Origin: Neoluteolibacter marinus
Lineage (GTDB): Bacteria > Verrucomicrobiota > Verrucomicrobiia > Verrucomicrobiales > Akkermansiaceae
DNA length: 64,000 bases
Reading direction: 5' to 3'
Assembly: GCF_014904755.1 (NCBI RefSeq)
Contig: NZ_JACZFQ010000009.1
Coordinates: 1 to 64,000, forward strand
The position numbers were made by a program, and so were the translations under genes. Within the stretch, counting starts at the first letter, position 1; every line of letters begins with the position of its first letter. The notes beneath the pieces are model-generated. The model saw nothing but the letters and a program-made list of their open reading frames with translations, was not told where the DNA came from and searched no databases. Below are positions 36,792 to 47,100 of this stretch, piece by piece.

Positions 36792-37619
36792 ATGGGCATT
36801 TTCGACAAGCCAACCCTCCGCCGAAACAAGCGTCGTGAAGACATGCCGGAGGGCCTGTGGACCAAGTGTCCCGAATGCGGGGCCATGCTCCACCAGCTGG
36901 AACTCAAGCAGCATTTCCAAACCTGCCACCATTGCGGGAACCACTTCCTGATGGATTCGCGCGAGCGGATCGCGTTGATCGCGGACCCGGGTAGCTTCGA
37001 GGAGACCGAGAAGGGACTCGTCTCGGCCAACCCGCTCGGCTTCCAGAACTACCCGGAGAAGATCGCCGGGATGCGCGAGAAGACCGGGCTGGACGACGCC
37101 GTGGTGACCGGCCGGGTTTCCATCGGCAGCCAGCCGGCGATGGTCGCGGTGATGGATTTCAAGTTCTTCGCGGGTTCGATGGGCTCGGTGGTCGGCGAAA
37201 AGATCACCCGCGCGGTCGAACTGGCGGTCGCCGAGAAGCGGGGCGTGATCATCATTTCGGCATCGTCCGGCGCCCGGATGCAGGAAGGCATGCTCTCGCT
37301 GATGCAGATGGCCAAGACTTGCGGCGCGCTGGCGCGCTTGTCGGAAGCAAAGCTGCCCTACATTTCGGTCATGACCCATCCCACCACCGGCGGCGTGACG
37401 GCTTCGTTCGCCACCATCGGCGACGTCAACCTGGCCGAACCGAAGTGCATGATCGGCTTCGCCGGTCCGCGGGTGGTGAAGGAGACGACCCACCAGAACC
37501 TGCCGCAGGGCTTCCAAACCGCCGAGTTCATGCTCGATCACGGGCTGGTGGACGCGATCGTGCCGCGCGACAAGCTGCGCGAGAAGCTGGCGCAGCTGCT
37601 GGGCTTCATGATGCCGTGA
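36792..37619 (+). CDS. accD: acetyl-CoA carboxylase carboxyltransferase subunit beta
   Basis: AccD with AccA transfers CO2 from carboxybiotin to acetyl-CoA to start fatty acid synthesis. The 275-residue protein has the N-terminal zinc ribbon C26/C29/C45/C48 (CPEC and CHHC). The crotonase-like core has the SGARMQEG oxyanion region, PTTGGVTASFA and GFAGPRVV. ATG 36792 gives MGIFDKPTLRRNKRRED, a common family start. Its position before folC is the same as in E. coli. Confidence 0.97.
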   Translation: MGIFDKPTLRRNKRREDMPEGLWTKCPECGAMLHQLELKQHFQTCHHCGNHFLMDSRERIALIADPGSFEETEKGLVSANPLGFQNYPEKIAGMREKTGLDDAVVTGRVSIGSQPAMVAVMDFKFFAGSMGSVVGEKITRAVELAVAEKRGVIIISASSGARMQEGMLSLMQMAKTCGALARLSEAKLPYISVMTHPTTGGVTASFATIGDVNLAEPKCMIGFAGPRVVKETTHQNLPQGFQTAEFMLDHGLVDAIVPRDKLREKLAQLLGFMMP

Positions 37620-37635
37620 GCCGACGGCTTGCCCC

Positions 37636-38856
37636 GTGACTTATCCCGAGTCCATCGAGTGGTTGTTCTCGACCCAGTTGTTCGGCATCAAGCTGGGCCT
37701 GGAGGGACCGGCGCGCTTGCTGAAGGAGTTCCTGGCCTATCCCGCGCACGGGGTGAAGGTCATCCATGTCGCCGGAACCAACGGCAAGGGTAGTACTTGC
37801 GCGATGATCGATTCGCTGGCGCGTGCTTCCGGGACGCGCTGCGGTTTGTTCACCTCGCCCCATCTGGTCGACTACCGGGAGCGCATCCGCGTTTCGGGCG
37901 AGGAAATCCCGCGGGAGGCATGTGCGGCGATGCTGACCGAACTCCGCGAGCTCTGCGGCCGTCTCGACCCGCATCCGACGTTTTTCGAGATCACGCTGGG
38001 GCTGGCGATGCGCTGGTTCCGCGACAGTGCGTGCGACCTGATCGTCCTGGAGACGGGCATGGGCGGGCGCTTTGATGCCACCACGGCGGTTCCCGCGGAT
38101 GTTTGTGCGATCACCCCCGTCGGGCTGGACCACATGCAGTGGCTGGGTGACACCTTGGAAAAAATCGCAATGGAGAAGGCGGGGATCCTGGTCGAAGGGA
38201 AGCCGGCCTTTTCCGCGCCCCAGGAACCCGGGGTCCAGCGGGTGCTGGAGATGGAAGCCAACGAGCGCCGTTGTCCCCTGATGTTCATCGACGCCCCGCT
38301 CGTGGGCTACCCGGTCGCACTCCCCGGGCCCCATCAGCGCTGGAACGCCGCGCTGGCGGTGGAGTGCGCGCATGCCGCGGGGCTACGGCTCGACTACGAG
38401 GTGGTGATGCACGGGTTGTCGACGGTGCGCTGGCCGGGACGCTTCGAACGGATCGGCTTCCGGGGCCATGAGATCGTGCTCGACGGTGCCCACAACGCGC
38501 AGGGTGCCGCGGTGCTGGCTGAAACCTGGCGCGAGCAATTCGGTGACCGCAAGGCGTCCCTGGTTTTCAGTGCCGTGGGGGGCAAGGACGTGGCGGGTAT
38601 CCTTGCCTGCTTGTCGCCGTTGGCCGATAAGATCTTTTTCTGTCCGGTCGATACCCCGAGGGCGGTGAGTGCCGGAGAGCTGGCGGCCCAATTGCCGAAA
38701 GGTGCCCCGCCGCATTCGTGCCACGGCTCGTTCGACGAGGCCTTTGAAGCCGCGATCGGGGGAGAGGGGCTGCTGCTGATTGCCGGTTCTCTGTTCCTCG
38801 TCGGCGAGGCGAAGGCCAGGCTGGAGGGAGCTGAATTCCGCTCCAGTACACAATGA
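37636..38856 (+). CDS. folC: folylpolyglutamate / dihydrofolate synthase
   Basis: FolC joins glutamate residues to folates (and may make dihydrofolate). The 406 residues start at GTG 37636 and have the Mur-ligase P-loop GTNGKGST (47-54), TSPHLVDYRERI, GMGGRFDATTAV and the C-terminal VLDGAHNAQGA motif. It follows accD by 16 bases. The TGA stop (38854-38856) forms part of the stem of a strong hairpin, so transcript and translation end together. Confidence 0.96.
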   Translation: MTYPESIEWLFSTQLFGIKLGLEGPARLLKEFLAYPAHGVKVIHVAGTNGKGSTCAMIDSLARASGTRCGLFTSPHLVDYRERIRVSGEEIPREACAAMLTELRELCGRLDPHPTFFEITLGLAMRWFRDSACDLIVLETGMGGRFDATTAVPADVCAITPVGLDHMQWLGDTLEKIAMEKAGILVEGKPAFSAPQEPGVQRVLEMEANERRCPLMFIDAPLVGYPVALPGPHQRWNAALAVECAHAAGLRLDYEVVMHGLSTVRWPGRFERIGFRGHEIVLDGAHNAQGAAVLAETWREQFGDRKASLVFSAVGGKDVAGILACLSPLADKIFFCPVDTPRAVSAGELAAQLPKGAPPHSCHGSFDEAFEAAIGGEGLLLIAGSLFLVGEAKARLEGAEFRSSTQ

Positions 38857-38880
38857 AGGAGGGCGGCGGGCCCTCCTTCA
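38854..38880. terminator. hairpin shared by folC and the convergent secreted-protein gene
   Basis: TGAAGGAGGG (38854-38863) pairs perfectly with CCCTCCTTCA (38871-38880) around a 7-nt loop. It includes the folC stop codon and lies 15 bases past the stop of the convergent gene at 38896. T-runs are weak on both sides. Confidence 0.65.
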
Positions 38881-38895
38881 CGGCGTCGGACGGAT

Positions 38896-39366
38896 TCAGT
38901 TAAGGGTGTAATAGACGGTGTTCACGTTGGGCACCCGCTTCTTCAGTTTGAAGGTGAAGAAGCTCAGGGCCACCGAGGTGGGTTCCCCCGTTGTGAAGTT
39001 CTTGAAGACGTTCGCGGCGAACGGCTGGGCGCCCTTCTTCGGCTTGTTCAGGTAGATGTTGGCGGATCCGCCGTCGCCCTGGAATGCGATCTTCATTCCC
39101 GGAGCGATGAGTTCGCCCTTTTTGCCGATCGTGAAGGTCACTTGTTGCCCCACGGTATAAACCGGGACGCCCTTCGGGATGGGGGCGGGATTGATGATCT
39201 GGGTGCCCACGGATCCGGACGAAATCACGCTGGTCACCGTGTAGGTGAAGGTCTTGCCGGGGGACCAGCCACCGAACACGGGAGGGGGCTTCGGAGCGGC
39301 TTCGGCTTGATGAAGCGGAACGAATGCGCAGAACAGCGCAACGGCGTGCAATACGAGTGCTTTCAT
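38896..39366 (-). CDS. secreted protein of unknown function
   Basis: ATG 39366 gives 156 residues with a clear signal peptide (KALVLHAVALFCAFVPLHQAEA, cut probably after AEA). The mature part is beta-rich with Gly/Pro (GGWSPGKTFTYTVTSVISSG) and ends FTFKLKKRVPNVNTVYYTLN. No domain is recognised. An upstream extension of the frame exists but would put the signal peptide internally, so the ATG nearest it is used. Confidence 0.6.
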   Translation of the reverse strand: MKALVLHAVALFCAFVPLHQAEAAPKPPPVFGGWSPGKTFTYTVTSVISSGSVGTQIINPAPIPKGVPVYTVGQQVTFTIGKKGELIAPGMKIAFQGDGGSANIYLNKPKKGAQPFAANVFKNFTTGEPTSVALSFFTFKLKKRVPNVNTVYYTLN

Positions 39367-39516
39367 TTGAGGGGGAACTGATGAAATCAGCAGGCTGCTG
39401 TTAGTCCCTTCGGCCGGCGAGGGCAATGCAAAAGTTTACATTGCGCAAGTGGCTCCCTTCCAGCTGGTTGCGGGTCTTTGGGTGCTCCTGGTCAACTTCC
39501 TCCGCGGTCCGGCGGA

Positions 39517-42375
39517 TCAGTTGGAAGCGGAGAGCGCCGGCAGGTCGGGCGAGCCGAACAGCGGGCAGTCATAGTCAAGCGCCGGGCCGAGATGGGGCTT
39601 CGGCAAGGTCGGGGGGGTGAGCCACACCGGAATGCGGCGCTCCATCTGGTCACGACGATCGGTGAGGCGCAGGAGCGGGCCGGGCTTGGCAACCAGTTCG
39701 ATGGACGCACCACCAGGAACGCTGTGTTTCCACATGGTCGGGAAGGTGCCTTTCTTCTGGCGGAAGGTTTCCATGCGCAGGGCGGACAGGGTCGAAAGCC
39801 GGCGCCATGCGAGCCGCCGGTGCTCTTCGCAGAAATCGAGGATGAGGTTGGCCTCGCCGGGTGCCACCGCGACCGAGGAACCGATCGAGGGCGGGATCTC
39901 GCCGACCCGGCGTGTCGAACTCCAATAGCGGGTCAAGGCGACACAAGCAGGCATCAGGCGGGTGTTTTGTTCGGTCAGCAACTGGCGGACCGTGCGGATA
40001 CGGGGATAGAGGTCGCGCCAGAAGCGGGGATCGAGGGAGGCTTGGGCCGCGGCATCGGAGATCGCCGCGACGCGGGTTCGTTCTGCCCATGCCGCGACCA
40101 GAAGGAGATTCTCGACCTCCGGGTTGGGTGCCTGGTTGCGGGCGGAAATCAGGTCGTCGAAGGCGGCGAGGTCGCCTGCCCCCAGCCGGCCGGCGGCGGC
40201 TTCGCGTTCGATCATGGCGAGCACCCGGAGCTCCACGGCCGACAGGTGTTCGCGGCGTTCGATGCTGGTTGCCGGTTCGACCGCGGACAGGATCTCTAGC
40301 ATCTTTCCTGCTCGCCGGTGAGCCTCGGCATGATCCCCGGCCGCGCCGGCCTGTTCCATTTGCAGGCATTGCGCCTCGACCCAGATCGGGAGCACCTGGG
40401 CGCCGATCACGTTGGTCCGCGAAGCGATGTTCGCCTTGGTCCAGTCGAGATGGTCGAGGCGACCGCCGATGACGGGCAAGACGAGGTCGGCGGCCTTGCG
40501 TGGTTTATCCAGCACGCTCAAGGGCGTTCCTTCAGGCGAAGACTCGGTTTCTGCCGCCAGATCCGTCAGGGCGATCTTGTCCTCTTGGGAGACCGTGCGG
40601 GTCTCCTTTGGAAACGCCGTGCGGAATTCGGTCACATGGGCGGCGGTTCGCACCACGCGGCCGGCATCTCCCAGCACGGGGCCAAGCAAGACGCCCGCGA
40701 GGAGCAGGGCGGGGACGGCTCCGGAGATCGCCAGCAGGCTGCCGCCGGCGAAACGCGTGGCCAGGCGCGGGCGCTTGCGCATGACTTCCTGCAGCAGCGC
40801 TTCGATCTTCCGATGCCAGTTCTCGCTGCCGATGAAGGCGCCTTGGCCTTCCTCGCGGAGTCCGCGGAAAATGCGGCGCAGGGCCTCGCTCTCGTCGTTG
40901 ACCTCGCCGGCCCAAGGCAGCCGCCGGGCCCCGCGAACCACTTGGATGGTGCGGACATCCCAGAGAACGCCGCCGAACATGGCCATGGCGATGTAACGCA
41001 GGACCTTGGACTTCAGCACGAGGGCCGCGGCAAAGGCGGACAGTGAGGCGGTGACCGTAAAGAAGGGGCGGAGCAGGGGAAGGTCGCGGAAGACGAGGAG
41101 ATCGACGATCTTACCCCCGTCCATCGGCAGCACCGGCAGCAGATGCAGGGCGTTCAATGCAACCGCCATGCCGGCAGCATCGATCATCCACAGCGGGGTG
41201 TCCGGATAGAAGTAACCATGAGCCAACATGGCCAGTCCCGCGACCAGGCCGGGGATCGGCCCGCCAAGGAGAACGACCAGTTGTTGCCAGGCCGGTGCGT
41301 GCAGCTTGCGGCCCCTTTCCGTGGCGCCGGTGAATGGAATGAAGATGGGCGGGATCCCCCGGAAGCCGAAAATGCGCATCGGCAGCCAGTGTCCGGCTTC
41401 ATGCAGCGCGGCGAGGAAGATCACCGTGACCGCCGTCTGGAGCGGCTGGTCGCGTCCGAAGAGAAGGATGAAGAAGGCGATGGTCCCGGCAAGAAGGAGA
41501 ATGCGACGCAAGTGGTCGAGGGGGCTGGAACGCACGGCAATGAGCGCCCGGTAGCGGCTCAAGTCCTGCTCCACGGCCTGGTTCAGGGAGAGGCCGACGG
41601 CCCCACCGATCCGTTCCGTTTCCTCGGTTTTGGCCTTGGCCGGTGCGGCGACATCCCGCCTCGTGGTGGACCGGAAATAGCGGCCCTTGAAAAAGTCGCC
41701 GAGGACCGGAAGCACCCGGGAAACCAGGCGGGAGTAGCGGAGGCGCAGGACATCGGGGTCCTGGCGGGTGGGGACGAACTCTCCCCCTTTCACCAGAGCT
41801 TCGTGGCGGGCTTCTTCGTCGGCCGCCAACATGGCCGTGAACTTGTCCAGCTCGGGCAGGACCCGATCCTTGTCACCGCGAATCCTCGAGTAGTGGTGCT
41901 TCCACTGTGCGGTGACCGTGCCGAAATGCTTCTGCACGTCGTCCCACCATGCCGGTGGATGATGGGTTACCCGCCGGTCCAGGGTCACCATCAAGGTGCC
42001 GCTTCGAAGTGGTGTGAAAAGGGAGAGGGAAACCCGCGGACCGGCACCCGACACCGGGACCGTCCATTCCAAGGTGGCGTAGGTCTTTTCCTCGGCATTG
42101 AGAAGCACCCATCGGAAGGATTCCGCGTAGCCGGCACTTGCCAGCCGGGCCGTTTGCAATTGGCGGAAGCCGAAATGACCCAACCGGTTCAGCCACGGGG
42201 CAATCCGACGGCGCACATCGTTTGGCACCATGGTCGGATCGCAAATCTTGGCGCTGACCCGGTACTTCTTGACGTTGGCGACCGCGATCAGCGCGCACAG
42301 CAGCGGCAAGCCCGTCGCAAAGACAAGTGCCAGCAGGGCGAAACCGATGGTGACCTCTGGAAATGCAGGGAGCAT
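39517..42375 (-). CDS. very large M50 (site-2-type) membrane metalloprotease
   Basis: The 952-residue protein has a central zinc-metalloprotease core: HEAGH at residues 325-329 (zinc ligands His325 and His329, catalytic Glu326) and the downstream LPMDGGK (Asp419) that supplies the third ligand in M50 enzymes. About eight membrane helices surround them. The flanking regions are unusual: about 250 residues of soluble N-terminus after one membrane helix and about 400 residues of C-terminal soluble sequence of unknown fold. Site-2 proteases cut membrane-bound regulators; the target here is unknown. A short hairpin GATTTT-TTGG-AAAATC lies in its leader at 42394-42409. Confidence 0.85.
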   Translation of the reverse strand: MLPAFPEVTIGFALLALVFATGLPLLCALIAVANVKKYRVSAKICDPTMVPNDVRRRIAPWLNRLGHFGFRQLQTARLASAGYAESFRWVLLNAEEKTYATLEWTVPVSGAGPRVSLSLFTPLRSGTLMVTLDRRVTHHPPAWWDDVQKHFGTVTAQWKHHYSRIRGDKDRVLPELDKFTAMLAADEEARHEALVKGGEFVPTRQDPDVLRLRYSRLVSRVLPVLGDFFKGRYFRSTTRRDVAAPAKAKTEETERIGGAVGLSLNQAVEQDLSRYRALIAVRSSPLDHLRRILLLAGTIAFFILLFGRDQPLQTAVTVIFLAALHEAGHWLPMRIFGFRGIPPIFIPFTGATERGRKLHAPAWQQLVVLLGGPIPGLVAGLAMLAHGYFYPDTPLWMIDAAGMAVALNALHLLPVLPMDGGKIVDLLVFRDLPLLRPFFTVTASLSAFAAALVLKSKVLRYIAMAMFGGVLWDVRTIQVVRGARRLPWAGEVNDESEALRRIFRGLREEGQGAFIGSENWHRKIEALLQEVMRKRPRLATRFAGGSLLAISGAVPALLLAGVLLGPVLGDAGRVVRTAAHVTEFRTAFPKETRTVSQEDKIALTDLAAETESSPEGTPLSVLDKPRKAADLVLPVIGGRLDHLDWTKANIASRTNVIGAQVLPIWVEAQCLQMEQAGAAGDHAEAHRRAGKMLEILSAVEPATSIERREHLSAVELRVLAMIEREAAAGRLGAGDLAAFDDLISARNQAPNPEVENLLLVAAWAERTRVAAISDAAAQASLDPRFWRDLYPRIRTVRQLLTEQNTRLMPACVALTRYWSSTRRVGEIPPSIGSSVAVAPGEANLILDFCEEHRRLAWRRLSTLSALRMETFRQKKGTFPTMWKHSVPGGASIELVAKPGPLLRLTDRRDQMERRIPVWLTPPTLPKPHLGPALDYDCPLFGSPDLPALSASN

Positions 42376-42858
42376 CCGGCGCCATTAGCTGCTGATTTTT
42401 TGGAAAATCAAGATAGTTTTACTTTCTTTCGATGTGCTCAATCAGGAATGCTTAGAATAGCAGGGTGGTTTTGGCTCCTCGATCACTCCCGGAAGTCGCG
42501 AGGATACCGGAGTGAAAGCGGTCGTGATCCATTAACTTTCATCAGAAAGACAATGATTTGAAGCGATGTTGTGAATTATATTTAAAATTTAAGAATTCTT
42601 TAGGTTTGGCTGTCGGAGTCCGATTTTGATCCCACTCGATTTCGATTCCAGTAGGTGCCCGGGTTGGCCCGTTGACTGGTCAGAAACCCGGGGTGGGATC
42701 CAACCCGGGGCTTCTCCCAGAGACGGGGACCATTGGATTTCTCCTGCTTGATGTGTGCCGGCCGACTCGCTCGGAGAGACCCGAACCCGGGGGAGATTGG
42801 CCGTGAGCCTTCGCTTCGCGGCCCTCGACTCCAGTCTCCCGGTCGGCCAAGGGATGGT
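42376..42858. other. intergenic region with AT-rich patch and inverted repeat
   Basis: No convincing gene is seen in these 483 bases between the M50 gene and the GntR-type regulator. The region 42540-42610 is markedly AT-rich. A hairpin GATTTT/AAAATC lies at 42394-42409, close to the M50 start. A perfect 10-bp inverted repeat CCCGGGTTGG (42658-42667) and CCAACCCGGG (42700-42709) could end the regulator transcript, which stops at 42859. Confidence 0.5.
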
Positions 42859-43950
42859 TCAAGAGCGCGGGGCGCCGACGCTGTCGCCGCGGACGATTTG
42901 CGCTGGCACGGCCAAAGCGTCCCGGTTGAAGGGGAAATTGCGGTCGATCCAGATGCGGACGTTGCGGGTGATGCGGCCGACCGAATAGTCGAAATGGGTC
43001 AGCCTCGGCCTGAACCATTCGAGGGACTCGCTGCCTGCCAAAACGATCGCTGAAACGTCATGGGGAATGGAGAGACGACGCTCACTGAGAAAGGATTGGA
43101 TCGCCACGAATTCGACCCACGACATCGCGATGATTGCCGTGGGGACGCGGACGCGTGAGATCCTGGTGAGGACATTGAGGATGACGTCCGGGTCGTGTTG
43201 GGGTGCGGAAGGGGTGTTCCAGGATTCGTCAAACGGGATCCCCAATCCGAGGAAGGCATCACGGAAGGCATCGCGGATGCCCTTTTCGAGGCGCGGGAAG
43301 AGTCCGAACATGGGCATGCAAATGTGCTGGTGCCCGTAGCTGGCAAACTCGTTGATTGAATCAATGATCGGGCGGATCGGGTTCATCCCGATGGTGGGGA
43401 TGGGGTGGGCGCCGGGTTCGCCGCCGATGAAAACCGTCCGCAGCTTGCGGCGGATGCTCCAGCGGGCGATGGCGGGCATCCCTCCGAAGATCACCAGGGC
43501 ATCGGGTTCCTCGGTATCCGCGAGCCGGTCCCATTGGAGCCGCGGCTTCTTGGCGTCCTTGATCGGGATGACGTGATGGCGGAAATCCCAGTGGCGGTTT
43601 TCCATCCGCAGCCGCGAAAGGATTTCCAGCCGGGTGTGGGACATTTCCGGCAAGGTGTCGTTGGTGAGGCAGACCACCCGCAAGGCCCGGGCCGTGGGTT
43701 CCGGGGCGATCGACGTGGACTCGACCAGGCCGGGAGCGATGCCCAGACGCCGGCGGGGTCCATGGTAGACGAGGATCCCGCGCTCGAGCAGCCGGGCGGT
43801 GGCGGCCTGCAAAGTGGGGGGGCTTACCTGCAGCGAGCTGCACAAGATCCGGACACCCGGCAGCGTGTCGGTCCACAGGCCCTTCTCGAGGCCCGAGAGC
43901 AGGGCGCTTTCGGTTCGGTCCACTTGGGTGACTCGTTGCACCGGATCCAT
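42859..43950 (-). CDS. GntR-type wHTH / periplasmic-binding-protein-like regulator
   Basis: From ATG 43950 the protein has 363 residues. The N-terminal wHTH (about 5-65) has the helix-turn-helix ILCSSLQVSPPTLQAATARLLERGIL. From about residue 85 the protein follows a LacI/GalR-like sugar-binding fold, with segments such as ALRVVCLTNDT, PDALVIFGGMP, RTVFIGGEP, ASYGHQHICMPMF and PTAIIAMSWVEF. This class is common in Verrucomicrobia for control of polysaccharide genes. It is divergent from the Verru_Chthon-A-like gene, so that operon is the first candidate target. Confidence 0.8.
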   Translation of the reverse strand: MDPVQRVTQVDRTESALLSGLEKGLWTDTLPGVRILCSSLQVSPPTLQAATARLLERGILVYHGPRRRLGIAPGLVESTSIAPEPTARALRVVCLTNDTLPEMSHTRLEILSRLRMENRHWDFRHHVIPIKDAKKPRLQWDRLADTEEPDALVIFGGMPAIARWSIRRKLRTVFIGGEPGAHPIPTIGMNPIRPIIDSINEFASYGHQHICMPMFGLFPRLEKGIRDAFRDAFLGLGIPFDESWNTPSAPQHDPDVILNVLTRISRVRVPTAIIAMSWVEFVAIQSFLSERRLSIPHDVSAIVLAGSESLEWFRPRLTHFDYSVGRITRNVRIWIDRNFPFNRDALAVPAQIVRGDSVGAPRS

Positions 43951-44167
43951 GCGTCTGAATAGCTCATCTGGACAGATTTTGTCCAAGCCAAACGGCTGAC
44001 CGTGGCGCGTCAATCGCTACAGTGTCAGGCACTCGAGAGGTATCGGCCAATGGCTGAGATAAGCGCTCTGTATGCCTTTCGTGAATACACCGATTTACCC
44101 TCACGAAGCCACCGTGCTACGTGGCCGCCTGGCGGCCATCGCGCCTCCTGACCTTCCCGCCCTGACT

Positions 44168-47100
44168 ATGATCATGAAGACCTGCCGCCGTTCCGGACAT
44201 CGGGGAAACCCCGGCAAGCGTGGCTTTGCGCTCGTGGCCTCGCTGATGCTGATGACCCTGCTCATCATCGTGGCCGTCGGCCTGCTCGCCTTGTCGTCGA
44301 TCGAGCTCAGAAGCTCGACCCGGGGCCAGGATCTGGCCCAGGCGCGTGCCAATGCCCGGCTGGCCGTGATGATGGCAATCAACCAGCTGCAGATGGAGCT
44401 TGGGCCCGACCAGCGGGTTTCGGCACCGGCCGATTTGCTGTCCGACGCGGTGCAGCCACATTGGACCGGTGTCTGGTCCACCCGGCGCAGCGACGGTTCT
44501 TCGATGTGGCAGCGTGATCCTGACACGGGCAGCCTGATCGATGGCCGCAACGAGGAGTCCTGGGATGCCGGGGAGCGGGTCGCGGCGTGGCTGGTCAGCG
44601 GAGAGGGTGATCCGCGTGACGCCAGCGAAGCGTCGGTCGAACTGGTGGGGAAAGCTTCCGCCGGCGACGAGGACGACGCTCTGGTTCGTGTGCCCTTGGT
44701 TGAACTGGGAGACGACGAAGCCGTCCGTGGCAAGCTGGCCTGGTGGACCGGCGACCTGGGGCAACGGGCCAATCTGGGCGTTGTCGACGCGCATGCCACG
44801 AAAGAACCGAGCCCCTTGTCTCCCGCCAACGGCGGCTACTTTCGGGGGATGACTTCGCAGCACGCTGATGCGGTCGTCATGGCGGGTGGCGCCGACCTGG
44901 AGGATGACGCCATCCCCAAACTCGCCTCGGGCGGCACGGTGGCGCTCGGGACCACCCCCGACTGGGCCCGGTCCCGCTTCCACGACTACACGGTCGATTC
45001 AGCGGGCGTGCTGGCGGATCCCGACGCCGGCGGCCTGAAGAAAGACCTGACCGCGTTCTTCGGGAGCGACGGCAGCGTGGCGCCGGAGGGCGAGGCTCCG
45101 GGCCTGAGCGATGAGGATCCGATTTTCGCGGATGCGGCCGATTCCCGCTACAGCGTCTCCGCACCCCGCTTCGGGGCCTTGCGCGACTGGGCGCGGTCCG
45201 AGGTGGCCTTCTCCGGCAAGAAGGTCGCGACCGTGGTTCCGCCGAGCGATTCGTCGGGCGGTCAGCAGAGCGAGGAATACGCGCTGTGCAACGAGGCGCC
45301 GGTGCAGATCAAGGGGGCGGTGAAGTCCGGCCTGCAGCCGGTGCTGGTCGAGGCGAGCAGCATGATGCAGATCAGCGTCTTCCAGGACCGCACCGAAAAG
45401 GCCAACGGCGGCGGCGAGGTGCCGATCTTCCAGATGCGGCAGCACAACTATCCGCGGGTGGTTCTCTGGAATCCCTACAACGTCGAGCTGGAGATGCAGC
45501 CGGCCATCGTGATGATCCAGGGCAACGGCCGCCAGGAGGTCTGGACCGACGACGTCGTCTACAACGCCGAAGGCAAGGAAACGGGAGTCACCAAGAAGAG
45601 CCAGTGGCTGTTTTTCGAAGGAGGGCGCAGCACTGCATTCGGTGGCGCGGGCATCACCCAGACCGAAGGCTATCAGGATCCCTACATCGGCTCCTATTAT
45701 TACTCGATCCCGAAGACGACCTTCGAACCCGGCGAGTGTTTGGTCTTCTCCGCCGCCAGGTTGGCCGAGTACGATGGACTTAGTGTTTACCGGCCGGGTG
45801 CCTACGACCTGTCGAAGAACCAGCTGAGCTGCGAGGTCGCTCCCGATGCCTCGCGGAACTACTACATTTCGGCGGCGGAGATCAGCGGCGGGATGAAGAG
45901 CCGGCCGATCCGCTTCTGGTTCGATGCGACCCAGCTGTGGTCGACGGGCGGCCGCAATGGCATCGAGAACCAGAGCGATGACACGCGCGTGGTGATGAAA
46001 TCGCTCGCCGGATCCGGGCCGGTGACCTTCGAGAGCTTCGATGCATTGCCCCAGCTTTCCTACCTGTCCGGGTCCTTGCAATACGGTGCCGGCCGCGAAC
46101 CGCGCATCGCCTGGAACGTCAACAACAAGATGACCGTCGAGCTGCTCGGCAAGGAGAGCCCCAATCCGCGGGTTGAACCGGACGTGAGGACCCGTGACGG
46201 CATCCGCATGCGCTGGTTCGACGAACATCTCTCGAACCGCATGAACGCGGGGGCCCTGGTCAGCTCGCCGCAGTTCTTCGAGGAGGCATTGCTCGCGAAC
46301 TGGAATCCCCGTGCCGGGTATGCCATGCGCTCGCCTTGGGAAAACCTCGGTGGCAGCTTGCCGAGCGCGGGATCCGGCGGCGGCCCCTGGTTCTTCGGCG
46401 CCTACACCCGCGACCTCTACGACCAGGCGGTCAGCTGGAGCGGGCAGGTCCCGGTTTATCGCAATGGCCGCTATCACGGCAATCCCTTCGGCCCGCCGCA
46501 AGAAGGGCAGGACCGCTACGTGGTCTTCGAACTCCCGCGCGACGAAACCGGCGTGGTGTCACTCGGCCAGTTGCAGCATGCCAAGCTTTCCGAGTTCGTC
46601 TGGCACCCGTCGTTCGCGGTGGGCAATTCGCTCGCCGACCCGCGTCTCGGCCTCGAAAGCCTGGACGGCACGGTGCCACCGAGCGGCTCTTCGAGCGAAG
46701 CCAAGCTCGGCGGCTTCCACCGCAACGCGATCGGCTGGGCGAAGGACTCGGAACGCGGCAAGGGCCGGGACGAATGGGCCGAGACGGGCCGTGCCCTGCT
46801 CCAAGGCGTGCCCGACAGCGACAATGTCGTCTATGATCTCTCCTTCGAGGTCAACCGTGGCCTGTGGGACCGGTTCTATCTCTCCAGCGGCGACTCCGCC
46901 GCAAAGCGCGCATTCCTCGCCGATCCGGTGGGCCACCCGCTGCCCAACGGCCGCATCAAGCTGGCGGCGGGCGTGGCCGCTCCGGAAGATGCGGGGGCAC
47001 TCGAGGATTTCCACAAGTCGGCCTCCCACCTGATGGTGGACGGCGCTTTCAACGTGAACTCGACCCGGGTCGAGGCCTGGAAGGCGATGTTGGCGGCGAC

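Noticed and set aside
42376-42858. A remnant of a mobile element in the AT-rich intergenic region
   Set aside because: No transposase fragment, terminal repeat pair or target duplication could be seen; low GC alone is not enough.
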